Assembly (NCBI GenBank): GCA_016716135.1
Contig: JADJWX010000005.1
Span: 310,001-374,000 of the forward strand
DNA: 64,000 nucleotides
Direction of reading: 5' to 3'
Source: Lewinellaceae bacterium
Lineage (GTDB): Bacteria > Bacteroidota > Bacteroidia > Chitinophagales > Saprospiraceae
Positions within the stretch are counted from its first letter, which is position 1; each line of letters opens with the position of its first letter. The position numbers were made by a program, and so were the translations under genes. Positions 7,675-16,882 of this stretch are shown here, piece by piece. The notes below the pieces were generated by a model that did not search any database, was not told where the DNA came from, and worked only from the letters and a program-made list of their open reading frames with translations.

Positions 7675-9186
7675 ATGAATACAACCGAGCACAACCTGAA
7701 ATTGTACAACAGCCTGAAAGGCCAGAAAGAAGCGTTCAAACCCCTGCACGAAGGCCATGTAGGCATGTACGTTTGCGGTCCCACCGTATACTACGACGTA
7801 CACCTGGGCAACTGCCGCACCTTCGTCAGCTTCGATATTATTTACCGCTATTTGCAACACATCGGCTATCAGGTGCGCTACGTGCGCAATATCACCGACG
7901 TGGGGCACCTGACCGACGACGGCGAAGACCGTATGGCCAAAGGCGCCCGCGTGGCCCAGCTCGAGCCGATGGAAGTGGCGCAGAAGTACACCGTGGGCTT
8001 CCACGACATGATGCGCATTTTCAATACCCTGCCGCCCAGCATCGAACCCCGGGCTACCGGGCATATCCCCGAGCAAATCCAGATGGTGCAAGACATCATC
8101 GAACACGGCTACGGCTACGAGCGCAACGGCTCGGTCTATTTCAACGTGCGCAAATTTGACCGCGAAAACCCCGGCGCCTACGGCAAACTATCCGGCCGGG
8201 TGCTGGACGAACTGCTCGCCGAAAGCCGCGACAACCTCAAAAGCCAGGACGAGAAAAACGACCCCGCCGATTTCGCCATCTGGATGAAGGCCCGGCCGGG
8301 CGATATCATGGTTTGGAAAAGCCCCTGGTCGGTGGGTTTCCCCGGCTGGCACCTGGAGTGCTCGGCCATGAGCACCAAATATCTGGGCCAAACCTTCGAC
8401 ATCCACGGCGGCGGCAACGACCTCAAGTTTCCGCACCACGAAAATGAAGTGGCCCAAAACATGGGCGCCTGTGGCTGTGCGCCGGCCAACTACTGGCTGC
8501 ATACCAACATGCTGCTGCTCAACAGCAAAAAAATGAGCAAATCCGACGGCAACTTCATCACGCCACAGGATCTGTTCAGCGGCGAAAATGACCTGATGAG
8601 CAAGGCCTATTCACCCATGGTAGTGAAATTTTTCATGCTCATGGCCCACTACCGCAGCACGCTCGACCTGACCGACGATGGCCTGCTGGCCGCTGAAAAA
8701 GGCTACCGCAAACTGATGGAGACCAACAAACTCCTCCAGCAGTTGCAACCCGATGCACGCGATTTTGACGGCTCGGAAAGCGATACCGACCGCGCCATCC
8801 TCGCCCTGATCGACGAGGCCTATGCCGGCATGGACGATGACTTCAACACCGCCATCGCACTGGCTGCGCTCAACGAGATGGGCAGCTACGTGCACAAACT
8901 GGTGAACAAACAAATTGACGCAAGTGAAATCGCGCCCTGGGTGATCGAGCGGCTCAAGACCATTTTTAACCTGTTCATCACCGACATTTTCGGCCTTCGC
9001 GACGAAGCAGGCGCCGATAATGCCGACGGCACCGTCGATGGCCTGATGGAACTCATCCTCGATATCCGGAAAGCTGCACGGGAACAAAAGGACTGGCCCA
9101 CCAGCGATAAAATTCGCGATGGCCTGGCTGCCGTGGGCATAGCCGTAAAAGACGGGAAAGAGGGGTCCAGTTGGACGAAAAACTAA
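7675..9186 (+). CDS. cysS: Cysteine--tRNA ligase
   Basis: 503 residues, close to the usual length for CysRS, which charges tRNA-Cys with cysteine. The class I signature appears as HLGN (residues 43-46) and the second signature as KMSKS (286-290). Zinc and cysteine-binding residues are visible: Cys34 in CGPTVYY, Cys in HLECSAM, and the HHEN segment after FDIHGGGNDLKFP. The C-terminal third is the helical anticodon-binding region (DALIX-like), ending with DGLAAVGIAVKDGKEGSSW. The start MNTTEHNLKLYNSL is standard. It is divergent from the leftward membrane-protein gene and is followed after 49 bases by an M28 peptidase gene. The identity is certain. Confidence 0.98.
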   Translation: MNTTEHNLKLYNSLKGQKEAFKPLHEGHVGMYVCGPTVYYDVHLGNCRTFVSFDIIYRYLQHIGYQVRYVRNITDVGHLTDDGEDRMAKGARVAQLEPMEVAQKYTVGFHDMMRIFNTLPPSIEPRATGHIPEQIQMVQDIIEHGYGYERNGSVYFNVRKFDRENPGAYGKLSGRVLDELLAESRDNLKSQDEKNDPADFAIWMKARPGDIMVWKSPWSVGFPGWHLECSAMSTKYLGQTFDIHGGGNDLKFPHHENEVAQNMGACGCAPANYWLHTNMLLLNSKKMSKSDGNFITPQDLFSGENDLMSKAYSPMVVKFFMLMAHYRSTLDLTDDGLLAAEKGYRKLMETNKLLQQLQPDARDFDGSESDTDRAILALIDEAYAGMDDDFNTAIALAALNEMGSYVHKLVNKQIDASEIAPWVIERLKTIFNLFITDIFGLRDEAGADNADGTVDGLMELILDIRKAAREQKDWPTSDKIRDGLAAVGIAVKDGKEGSSWTKN

Positions 9187-9235
9187 GGACTGGAAAATTT
9201 GCGTTCTTTGTGCTCCTTTTTATGCATCTACAATT

Positions 9236-10312
9236 ATGGCAAACAGCATGTTAAAAAATAAACGGTTCTGGATCGTTTTACTCCTGATCGCAGCTTTCGT
9301 ACTGCCTTATTTACCGATCTGGACGCCATCCCCAAAAACAATTACTTCCGATTCGACCAGCTCCAATGCTCCGGAGAAACCCGCCGTTCAGGTCAACGTA
9401 CCGCCCTTCAACGCCGACTCCGCCTATTATTTTGTGGAAAAACAGGTCAGCTTCGGTCCGCGCGTCCCCGGCACGCCAGCGCATAAAAAATGCGGAGCCT
9501 GGCTGGTCGGCGAATTCCAGCGCATGGGCATGACGGTCATTGAACAAAAATTTAAAGCGCAAACCTACTTCGGCGCGCTCGACGCCGTCAATATCATCGC
9601 TCAATACAAACCCGAACTCCCCAACCGCGTACTGCTGTGCGCGCACTGGGACAGCCGGCACATCGGCGACAAGGACTCCAAAGACCAGGATAAACCCATT
9701 TTGGGTGCCGACGATGGCGCCAGCGGTGTGGCCATGATGCTGGAAATTGCCCGCATGCTGCAAGCCAATCCCATCGAACTCGGCGTCGATTTCATTTGCT
9801 TCGACGCCGAAGACCTAGGCGACGACCGGGACCCGCAGGCCGGAGGCTCCATCATGAACCAGGGCAACGATGATGCTAAAACGCGGACATGGTGCCTGGG
9901 CTCGCAGCACTGGTCGCGGAACCTGCACAAACCCGGCTACTCCGCGCAGTATGGTATCCTGTTCGATATGGTGGGTTCGCGGGGCGCAGTATTCCCCCGC
10001 GAAAGTTATTCCGCTGCCTACGCGCCCGGCATTCAAAACCAATTGTGGAATATTGCCGCAGAATTGGGCTACGGCGCCTCCTTTCCCAATCGCGAAATCG
10101 GCAGGATTACCGACGATCATGTTTATGTGATACGCGCCGGTATTCCTACCGTGGATATCATCAATGTGCCCAATCCGCCGCCACACTCCTTCGGCAGCTA
10201 CCACCATACGCACAACGATGATATGAGCATCATCGACCGAAATACCTTGAATATGGTCGGGCGCGTGGCCACTACGGCGATATATCGCACGGCTGCAGGG
10301 ACATTTTTATAA
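9236..10312 (+). CDS. M28 family zinc peptidase / glutaminyl-peptide cyclotransferase-like, membrane-anchored
   Basis: 358 residues. An N-terminal hydrophobic segment (about residues 11-27) acts as signal anchor, followed by a Ser/Thr/Pro linker and an M28 catalytic domain. Metal and catalytic residues are visible: His137 and Asp139 in HWDSR, the Asp of GADDGASG, the Glu of FDAEDLGDD, and a late His in HTHNDD. The Asp-Glu pair and the GDDRDPQAGG insertion resemble bacterial glutaminyl cyclases, which form N-terminal pyroglutamate. M28 aminopeptidases share the fold, so the activity is not settled. It would act in the periplasm; pyroglutamate formation is plausible in T9SS organisms because exported proteins often begin with Gln after signal cleavage. 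It overlaps the convergent cyclase gene by six bases. Confidence 0.85.
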   Translation: MANSMLKNKRFWIVLLLIAAFVLPYLPIWTPSPKTITSDSTSSNAPEKPAVQVNVPPFNADSAYYFVEKQVSFGPRVPGTPAHKKCGAWLVGEFQRMGMTVIEQKFKAQTYFGALDAVNIIAQYKPELPNRVLLCAHWDSRHIGDKDSKDQDKPILGADDGASGVAMMLEIARMLQANPIELGVDFICFDAEDLGDDRDPQAGGSIMNQGNDDAKTRTWCLGSQHWSRNLHKPGYSAQYGILFDMVGSRGAVFPRESYSAAYAPGIQNQLWNIAAELGYGASFPNREIGRITDDHVYVIRAGIPTVDIINVPNPPPHSFGSYHHTHNDDMSIIDRNTLNMVGRVATTAIYRTAAGTFL

Positions 10313-11062
10313 CCACGGATTCACCGCAAAAAGCAGCGGCTTCGAAGGGCTCACATCCAGATCAAACGATGCCGTTTGCAGGTTGAGCAGGTAAATGCCG
10401 TCTTTCACCGAATTGGGCACGAAAATCATCTCGGTGATCGTGCAATATTTCCGGACAGCATCGGGGTATTGCCAAAAGGCATGGTGTGCAAGCAGCCGTC
10501 CGCCATCTTCTTCCCGGTCGACGGAGGGCAGGTCGATTAAAAGGTGCTGTACGCCGCATTCGACCAGGTAACGGGCTGCTTCGTGGTGCAGGTAGGGCGG
10601 GTTGGTGCCCGAGTAATTCCGCGTTTTTTTCAGCGTATCATTTGGCAAACTGCGGAGCAGCAGCGCTTCCACCTCATTTTTCCCCAAAACTTCTTCGAAC
10701 TGATCCCGGAAAAATACCCGGTCGCCATCGGCAGGGCGTGGGTACAGGCTCACCAGCTTAGCCCAAAAATGTTGTTGCAACAGACATTCGTGCAGCACGT
10801 ACCGTTCGCGGGCGATATGGCCCACACATTCGGTGTGCGTGCCGTTGCCATGCGGATTAAATTTTACATTGAAAAAATTAACCGGACCGCCCCGGGCTGT
10901 GCTACCGACGAAATCGCCGGCGACGACCGGACTGTAATCCACCGGTGGCGCCCAGAAACAGTTGGGATTGTCCAAACCGTTTTGAAGCACGATCGACAGG
11001 TCAATCGGCTTTGACAAGTCTGCCTCGTACTTGTTGCCGTTTTTTTCTACACTGATTTTCAT
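10307..11062 (-). CDS. Cyclase family protein (kynurenine formamidase-like metal hydrolase)
   Basis: 251 residues of the cyclase/KynB-type hydrolase family. The metal-binding signature appears as HGNGTHTECVGHI, matching HxGTHxDxPxH with Glu-Cys in place of Asp-x-Pro. A second conserved part is YLVECGVQHLLIDLPSVDRE (the G-V-x-x-L-x-x-D-x-x-S-x-D pattern). Family members hydrolyse amides such as N-formylkynurenine or cyclise polyketides. No tryptophan-catabolic genes lie nearby, so the substrate is open. A TATCTTTA box, one base off the -7 consensus, sits five bases upstream of the ATG, directly against an inverted-arm repeat element. The gene ends inside the 3' end of the M28 gene. Confidence 0.84.
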   Translation of the reverse strand: MKISVEKNGNKYEADLSKPIDLSIVLQNGLDNPNCFWAPPVDYSPVVAGDFVGSTARGGPVNFFNVKFNPHGNGTHTECVGHIARERYVLHECLLQQHFWAKLVSLYPRPADGDRVFFRDQFEEVLGKNEVEALLLRSLPNDTLKKTRNYSGTNPPYLHHEAARYLVECGVQHLLIDLPSVDREEDGGRLLAHHAFWQYPDAVRKYCTITEMIFVPNSVKDGIYLLNLQTASFDLDVSPSKPLLFAVNPWL

Positions 11063-11078
11063 CGGCTTAAAGATAGAT

Positions 11079-11262
11079 ACTCGATTGCGGAATACGGATT
11101 GCGGAATACGGATTGCGGATTGCGGATTGGTTCACCATTTCGTTGAAGGCAAAGGGTTGGCACTATTTAGAAATTTGAAAAAGTGCAATACTAAACCAAT
11201 CCTATTAGGGTGAACCAATCCGCAATCCGTATTCCGCAATCCGCAATCGAGTAATCCGCAAT
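11079..11262. repeat. Inverted-arm intergenic element, copy 1 (ATTGCGG type)
   Basis: Left arm (11079-11135) is built of ATTGCGG and ATACGG units and ends in GGTTCACC. The right arm (11209-11262) is its inverse, starting GGTGAACC; the arms differ by unit number. The core between them (about 11136-11208) is homologous, in inverse orientation, to the core at 57.17-57.23 kb: shared words include TTCACCATT, CGTTGA and GAAAAAGTGCAA. No coding sequence is present. It fills the space between the stop of the metalloprotease gene and the -7-like box of the cyclase gene. Confidence 0.85.
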
Positions 11263-11266
11263 CAAA

Positions 11267-14200
11267 TCACCGCCAGGCCACCACCAAACGCACAGCACCC
11301 ACTTCATTTCCGCTGATCAGCCGCAGCGAGTAAACCCCGGCCGGCACACCCCGTAGGTCAAGACTGGCCGACAAAGTGCCGCCAACCGGTTCAAACTGTT
11401 GCGACAGGATCAAACGGCCCGCAGCATCGAACACATCGGTACGCAAGGTGCCTGCCGGTGCGCGCAACAGGTTTAGCTGAAACAAGCCGCTGCCCGGATT
11501 GGGCGACACGCGCAACCCCCAGGCGGCTTCCGGCGATAGGGTTCCAACAAAATCCACTACGATATCGTCGATCGTAACGATACACCCATGATCATCCAGT
11601 ACCCACAACGTGTAGGTCCCGTTTGGTACCGCCGGAAAAATAGGGTCCGGCTGGTAATTGACGCCATCGAGACTGTAAAGCAAGGCACCCGTGCCGCCGG
11701 AGGCGGTTACGGAAATGGTGTCGCTCGACACGTCGGCTGATGCCGTTATGGCAGGTGGATCGTTCAGGGTTAAACCAATGGAAATGGTATCGCCAAGGGC
11801 GTCCGTTATTAAATAGCTATAAACCCCAGCGCCAAGGTCAAAAAAACTACATGCTTGCCCATCTTGCTCGCAGGTGTACGGCGGGGTGCCGCCGGAGATG
11901 GAAATATTAACGCTTCCATCTGTCGAGCCTGCGCAAAGTGGGTCGGTGAAAAGTACATTCACTGTCAGTGGAGCATAATCCAGCACAAAATTGTCTGTTG
12001 CAGTGCAACCGTTGGCATCGATGATGACCAGTTCATGCGTCCCGTTTGCCAAGTCGAAAAATGCGCCATCGGGCTGCGGAATGCCGTTGTCCAGCGCATA
12101 GGTGTAAGGTGGCGTCCCCCCCTGGCCTTCCACGACAATGTCATTTCCGGTACTGGTAATGATAGCCGTCAGGGGGTCCGGCTCCGCGATATTGACTGTT
12201 TGAATTTGCACTGCCGTGCCTGCCGCATCAAGCAGCGTGACGGTATGGATGCCGCCGCCGACATTTACGAACAGGCTGTCGGACTGGTACGGGCCGCCGT
12301 CCAGGCTGAATTGGTAAGGCGGTACGCCACCGCCTGCCGAAACCAGCAGCGATACCGTTTCCCCGGGACACAAAATTGTGCCGGTCACAGCTACGTCGAC
12401 GATGACCAATGGCGGCACATCAACGGTTGCCGTGGCCGTGGCAGTACAGCCGTTCACATCCTGTACCGTTATGGTATAGTCGCCGTTGAGCAGGTTTTCG
12501 AAGGTGCTTTCCGCCTGGAAATTCTGGCCGTCCAGGCTGTACAGGTACGCTCCGGTGCCGCCAGCGGCTACAACGGCAATGCTGTTCAGCGTGGCCGAGG
12601 CGCTGGCGGTAAGCACCGTTGGGTCGTTCAGCACCACTGCATTGGTCGTGCTGGTATTTCCCGAATCGTCTTGCACTGTCACCGTGTATGTTCCGGCACT
12701 CAAGCCGGAAAACGTGTGCTCCGGTTGAAACATTTGGCCGTCCAGGCTGTACATATACGGCCCGACACCTCCCGTTGCAGTCACCGCGATGGCGCCGTCT
12801 GAATCGCCGTTACAGCTAATCGAAGTTTCAATATTCAGTTCGGCGGTCAGCAGCGGCACATCCACCGTGGCGCTAGTTGTGCCGGTACAGCCATTGGCGT
12901 CCGTTACGGTGATGGTGTAGTTGCCATTGGATAAATTTTCAAAAACAGGTTCCGGTTGAAAACTCTGGCCGTCGAGGCTGTACTCCAGCGGAGTCGCGCC
13001 ACCGGTTACCTGGACCGTAATATCGTCGTCGGTTACCCCGGCCATCACTTCAATGGCAGCCGGATTGTCAATAACAATGGTATTCGTTTCAGCGGTAAAC
13101 CCGAAAAAGTCGGAAATGACCACGGTGTAACTGCCCGCCGGCAGGTTGCCGAACGTGTTGTCCGTTTGTGCCAGCCCTCCGTTCAGGCTATATTCAAAAG
13201 GCATGGTGCCGCCTGCTACCGAAACGGTGATCTGTGCCGTGGAGTCGTTGTTGCAAAGCAGGCCCTGCGTGAGTTCAGCAGCCACGTTGAGGTCATTTTG
13301 CAAAATAATCAGGTCAAACGTGGCGGCATGCACCCAGCCGTTGCTGCTTACGTCCACCGCGTCGAAGAGGAACGCATCGGCAGTTGCCGCATCACCGCTG
13401 TGCACGTAAGTCATCGAGCCGATAATAACGTCGGCCTGTGAAAATACATCGCCGATGCCCAGGGGCAGACCGTTCAATTGGAGTTCGCCGTGTTGGGGCA
13501 GGCTGAGCAGGGTGAAAATGCCGTCGTCGGGCACAGCGCTGGCAATACTCAATTCCAGGTTATTTTCCGAAAAAGTACCCGTACCGCCGGTGGGTAAAAG
13601 CAGCGGGTTATTGACCAGTAATTGAGCTGCCGGAACCGTATCCAAAAAACAAAACGTGAGGCTCCAGGCGGTGATGGCGCCGCCGTCTTCAGGGAAATTA
13701 TCGGTCATTTCCAGTTGCCAGGTACCCATGGCAGTTGTGTTGTTAAAACTGCTTAGCGGCGCAATGGGTTGAAAAGCTCCGCTGATGGCCGGATTGTTTC
13801 CGCAACTGTTTTCCAGTTCGGCGGCTGTTTGAAGGGCATCGTCGTTGAACACCAGGCTTAAATTATCACCGTTGCACCCACTGCCGTTAGCCGGAAACCC
13901 GGGTTGGTCGAACAACAGGGCCGTTTTAGCATCGGGGCCGATCAGCGTGGCTACCAAATCACCGACCCAGGAATGGCTAACTTCCAGGGCTACATCCACG
14001 TCGGCAATGACGCGGCCGGCCGGCACTTCCAGGTCGGAACGCACCGTTACAACGCCCGAACTGGAGATATCCGTCGGAACATCGGTGCTGTTGAAGGTGG
14101 CGCCGCAGTCGTACGTGCCGGTTTGAAAGGCAAATACCGGACTGAAACTGCTTTCTCCACAGGCATTTCCAACATTCAGGCGCCAGTAATAAACGGTTGC

Positions 14201-16645
14201 CGTATCAAGTCCGGTAACCGCTGTGGATTCCCCGTTAACCGTATCATCGAATACCAGCACATTGGGTTGGAACGATGGGTTGGTAGCAAGCTGTACCTGG
14301 TATTGCAGGGCGTTTGTCACCGGCGCCCAGCTCAACACCGGCGCCAGGCTTAGGTTGGTGGCGCCGTCCGCCGGGCTTGCCGGCACAGGGGCAGCCGGGG
14401 CATTATCCACTACGGTTAATTCAATCATTTGGGTGCGGATGATTGCGCCGCTGGTGGCGGTCAGGGTCAGCGGAAAGACGCCGGGCACTGTCAGATTATT
14501 CAGGGTAAGCTGGGCGGTGTTTCCGGGTGTGAGCGGGTTAGGGTTGATGCTCGACGTTGCGCCGGCCGGCATTCCGCCGAGGCCTATTTCAACGGGCGCA
14601 GCAAATCCGGCTATCGCCGAAATGGCCGCCGTAAATTGAAGGCTGTCGCCGGCGCAAACCTGGACGGCGTTTTCGGCCGAAATGTTCAGCAGGAAGGTCG
14701 GAACGGGCGGGTTTTCAATAATAAAATTTTGATTGGAAATATCAAAAAAGACATTGCCCACCGCCTGCACCATCACCCGACAGGTGGCCGACAGGGCATC
14801 GGGGACCAGGATTGTGGCCGAGCCGGAATTGGGCACGCCATCGGCCAGCACAATCGGATAGGTAAACCCGCCGTCGGTGGAGAGCAGAATGCGCACCTGG
14901 GCGCAGCTCACCGGCGCCAGGTCGGTGCCGGCTACATCCCAGGTTACCATTTCAGAATCGCCGACAAACCAGGTGCCGGTTGTATTGGGTTGCGTAACCA
15001 GGAACGGCCCCGCCGATCCGGCTACGGTCAGTTGGATATTCGCTTCGGCAGTGCAGCCGCCGGGGGCATGGTTGTCGCGTACGTTTACCCGGAAATTCAT
15101 GGTACGGGCCACTGCGGGCAGTACCTCCCAGGTTGGGTTCAGGTTGTTCACCAGGTCGGCCAGCCTGGGGAAGTAGCGTGTAGGCGAAGGCGTGGGGCTG
15201 AAGGCGCGGAACAGCGGCCCGTCGGTGCTTGTCCCATTCGGCGGCATGGTCGCCAGCTGGTTGTCCATTTGTTCCCAGCTGTAGGTCAGGGAGTCGCCGT
15301 TGACATCCATGCCCACCGCCGTCAGGGCAAACGGCGTGGATTTGGGGATGATGTGGTTGCCGCCGCCGGATACGGTGGGTTTGTCATTGCCGGTGTCAAA
15401 TTCGACCGGGCACAGGCCGCCCTGGCCGTTGGTTACGTAATTGCCGATTTCCTGCAGGCTGATGCCGTGGAAAAAATCGTCGCTGTTGCTCTGCACATTA
15501 TTTGGCGAGCATACGCCGGCGTACGCCATGATCGTGGTGCCGCTGCCGGGTTCGAACGCGGTGCTGGAATTTCGGTTGCCGCTGCAGCTGCTGTTGAAGG
15601 TATGGTTTCCGCCAAACTGGTGTCCCATTTCGTGGGCTACATAGTCCACATCAAACGGGTCGCCGATGGGTTGGCTCAGGCCGGTGACGCCGCGGGCTTT
15701 GACCGAGTTGCCGCAAACCACTCCGAGGCCGGCAACTCCGCCGCCACCGGTGCTGAGTACATGCCCGATGTCGTAGTTGGCCGAGCCGATGATCGTGTTG
15801 CACTTGGTTTGATTTTGACCAAGCATTGTGCTGCCGTTTCCGTTGGAAAATCCGTCGGTAGCCGGGTCGAGGTAGATCAGGAGGTCGTTGTTGGCGATTA
15901 TTTGCATGGTCACGGCAAAATCCCGCTCATAGATGCCGTTCACCCGGTTCATGGTTGTATTCATGGCAGCCATCACCAACGGTTTGGTCCCTCCGTGAAA
16001 GGTGGCGTATTCGCCGGTACAGGCAAGGGCAAGGCGGTAACGACGCAACGTACAGTCGCCCTGGGCTTCTGGTTGATCGGTTTCAAACAAGGGACTCAGG
16101 TCTTCGGAAAGTGCGTCGACGCTGCAGGAAAACGCCTGTTTTTTGGATTGAAAATCCTTTTTGTTGTACACGATGCAATGCTCGGTATCACCCGGGCGAT
16201 AGGGGTCGATAAATATGGTGCCGTAGGCCTTCGACTGAATCATGGCGTGAAAACCCTGCGGGGTAAGATCGCATTTCAATGTTGCGGTAGGATCGTCGAT
16301 GCCGGTGCCGGTGTAGCAGCGAATTTCCGGATATTTGGCTTGAAGTGCAGGCGCCATTACCGGCGATTCGGTAAGCCGGAAATGGCCCGTGGTGCCATCG
16401 GGCAAGGGCAGTTCGAGCACGACCGCCTGTTCGGCTGCCAACGTTGAAAACCGTTGTGGTGCAGCCGCGAGCGTGGTTTTTAATGGAGCCGTATTGAGCC
16501 GAACGGTACGGTACCGGCTGGGTACAATGTAGCGTGGAGTGGCCTTGGGTGGGATTTGGTTTTCCGAAAAATCGGTCCACAGGTTCTGCGCAGCCAGGTC
16601 GGCTGCCAGGGTGAGCAACAGGATACAGAGGAACTGTTTTAGCAT
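11267..16645 (-). CDS. Secreted reprolysin-like (M12B-type) metalloprotease with P-domain, SprB repeats and T9SS type A signal
   Basis: 1792 residues from the ATG at 16645, which gives a proper signal peptide (MLKQFLCILLLTLAADLAAQ); the longer frame lacks one. Domains in order: a propeptide-like region (60-190); a metzincin catalytic domain with zinc motif HEMGHQFGGNH at 338-348; a stretch of Ig-like/FN3 domains; a proprotein-convertase P-domain after TYDCGATFNS; a cadherin/CSPG-like unit; then about eight SprB-type units with SLDGQxFQ cores; and a C-terminal type A sorting domain (RVSPNPGSGLFQLNL onward). It would be exported by T9SS and attached to or released from the cell surface. SprB-like repeats are known from gliding adhesins, so adhesion plus proteolysis is plausible. 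The DNA words coding SLDGQ recur almost unchanged (near 12.53, 12.74 and 12.97 kb). Confidence 0.92.
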   Translation of the reverse strand: MLKQFLCILLLTLAADLAAQNLWTDFSENQIPPKATPRYIVPSRYRTVRLNTAPLKTTLAAAPQRFSTLAAEQAVVLELPLPDGTTGHFRLTESPVMAPALQAKYPEIRCYTGTGIDDPTATLKCDLTPQGFHAMIQSKAYGTIFIDPYRPGDTEHCIVYNKKDFQSKKQAFSCSVDALSEDLSPLFETDQPEAQGDCTLRRYRLALACTGEYATFHGGTKPLVMAAMNTTMNRVNGIYERDFAVTMQIIANNDLLIYLDPATDGFSNGNGSTMLGQNQTKCNTIIGSANYDIGHVLSTGGGGVAGLGVVCGNSVKARGVTGLSQPIGDPFDVDYVAHEMGHQFGGNHTFNSSCSGNRNSSTAFEPGSGTTIMAYAGVCSPNNVQSNSDDFFHGISLQEIGNYVTNGQGGLCPVEFDTGNDKPTVSGGGNHIIPKSTPFALTAVGMDVNGDSLTYSWEQMDNQLATMPPNGTSTDGPLFRAFSPTPSPTRYFPRLADLVNNLNPTWEVLPAVARTMNFRVNVRDNHAPGGCTAEANIQLTVAGSAGPFLVTQPNTTGTWFVGDSEMVTWDVAGTDLAPVSCAQVRILLSTDGGFTYPIVLADGVPNSGSATILVPDALSATCRVMVQAVGNVFFDISNQNFIIENPPVPTFLLNISAENAVQVCAGDSLQFTAAISAIAGFAAPVEIGLGGMPAGATSSINPNPLTPGNTAQLTLNNLTVPGVFPLTLTATSGAIIRTQMIELTVVDNAPAAPVPASPADGATNLSLAPVLSWAPVTNALQYQVQLATNPSFQPNVLVFDDTVNGESTAVTGLDTATVYYWRLNVGNACGESSFSPVFAFQTGTYDCGATFNSTDVPTDISSSGVVTVRSDLEVPAGRVIADVDVALEVSHSWVGDLVATLIGPDAKTALLFDQPGFPANGSGCNGDNLSLVFNDDALQTAAELENSCGNNPAISGAFQPIAPLSSFNNTTAMGTWQLEMTDNFPEDGGAITAWSLTFCFLDTVPAAQLLVNNPLLLPTGGTGTFSENNLELSIASAVPDDGIFTLLSLPQHGELQLNGLPLGIGDVFSQADVIIGSMTYVHSGDAATADAFLFDAVDVSSNGWVHAATFDLIILQNDLNVAAELTQGLLCNNDSTAQITVSVAGGTMPFEYSLNGGLAQTDNTFGNLPAGSYTVVISDFFGFTAETNTIVIDNPAAIEVMAGVTDDDITVQVTGGATPLEYSLDGQSFQPEPVFENLSNGNYTITVTDANGCTGTTSATVDVPLLTAELNIETSISCNGDSDGAIAVTATGGVGPYMYSLDGQMFQPEHTFSGLSAGTYTVTVQDDSGNTSTTNAVVLNDPTVLTASASATLNSIAVVAAGGTGAYLYSLDGQNFQAESTFENLLNGDYTITVQDVNGCTATATATVDVPPLVIVDVAVTGTILCPGETVSLLVSAGGGVPPYQFSLDGGPYQSDSLFVNVGGGIHTVTLLDAAGTAVQIQTVNIAEPDPLTAIITSTGNDIVVEGQGGTPPYTYALDNGIPQPDGAFFDLANGTHELVIIDANGCTATDNFVLDYAPLTVNVLFTDPLCAGSTDGSVNISISGGTPPYTCEQDGQACSFFDLGAGVYSYLITDALGDTISIGLTLNDPPAITASADVSSDTISVTASGGTGALLYSLDGVNYQPDPIFPAVPNGTYTLWVLDDHGCIVTIDDIVVDFVGTLSPEAAWGLRVSPNPGSGLFQLNLLRAPAGTLRTDVFDAAGRLILSQQFEPVGGTLSASLDLRGVPAGVYSLRLISGNEVGAVRLVVAWR

Positions 16646-16882
16646 GGTAACTGATCTTTTTACGAAGGTACGGGACTGGAGTAGAACAGGATTGAAACAG
16701 CATTCCCGGCAACGGGTCGTCCGGGCCGGCACAAATGCATTTTACTGCGAAAAGTAGGCCGTATGCGCCTTGCCGGAAAACCGGAAACCAAATTAGTCTT
16801 CCATCATCCAAAAAAGTGAGAATCTGCCCAGGCAGGCAACCGATATTCACAAGTTGAAGACAATACTTCAAAAAATTAATGC

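Noticed and set aside
11031..11213. Small protein in the copy 1 repeat element
   Set aside because: The frame merely reads through ATTGCGG units; no homologous frame in copy 2.
12400..13250. CRISPR-like or tandem DNA repeat
   Set aside because: The recurring words code for SLDGQ in SprB-type protein repeats and are not evenly spaced with unique spacers.
14429..16447. 672-codon plus-strand frame inside the metalloprotease gene
   Set aside because: Long, but an antisense shadow: composition is Gly/Arg/Ala-biased without domains, while the minus frame has a full domain chain.
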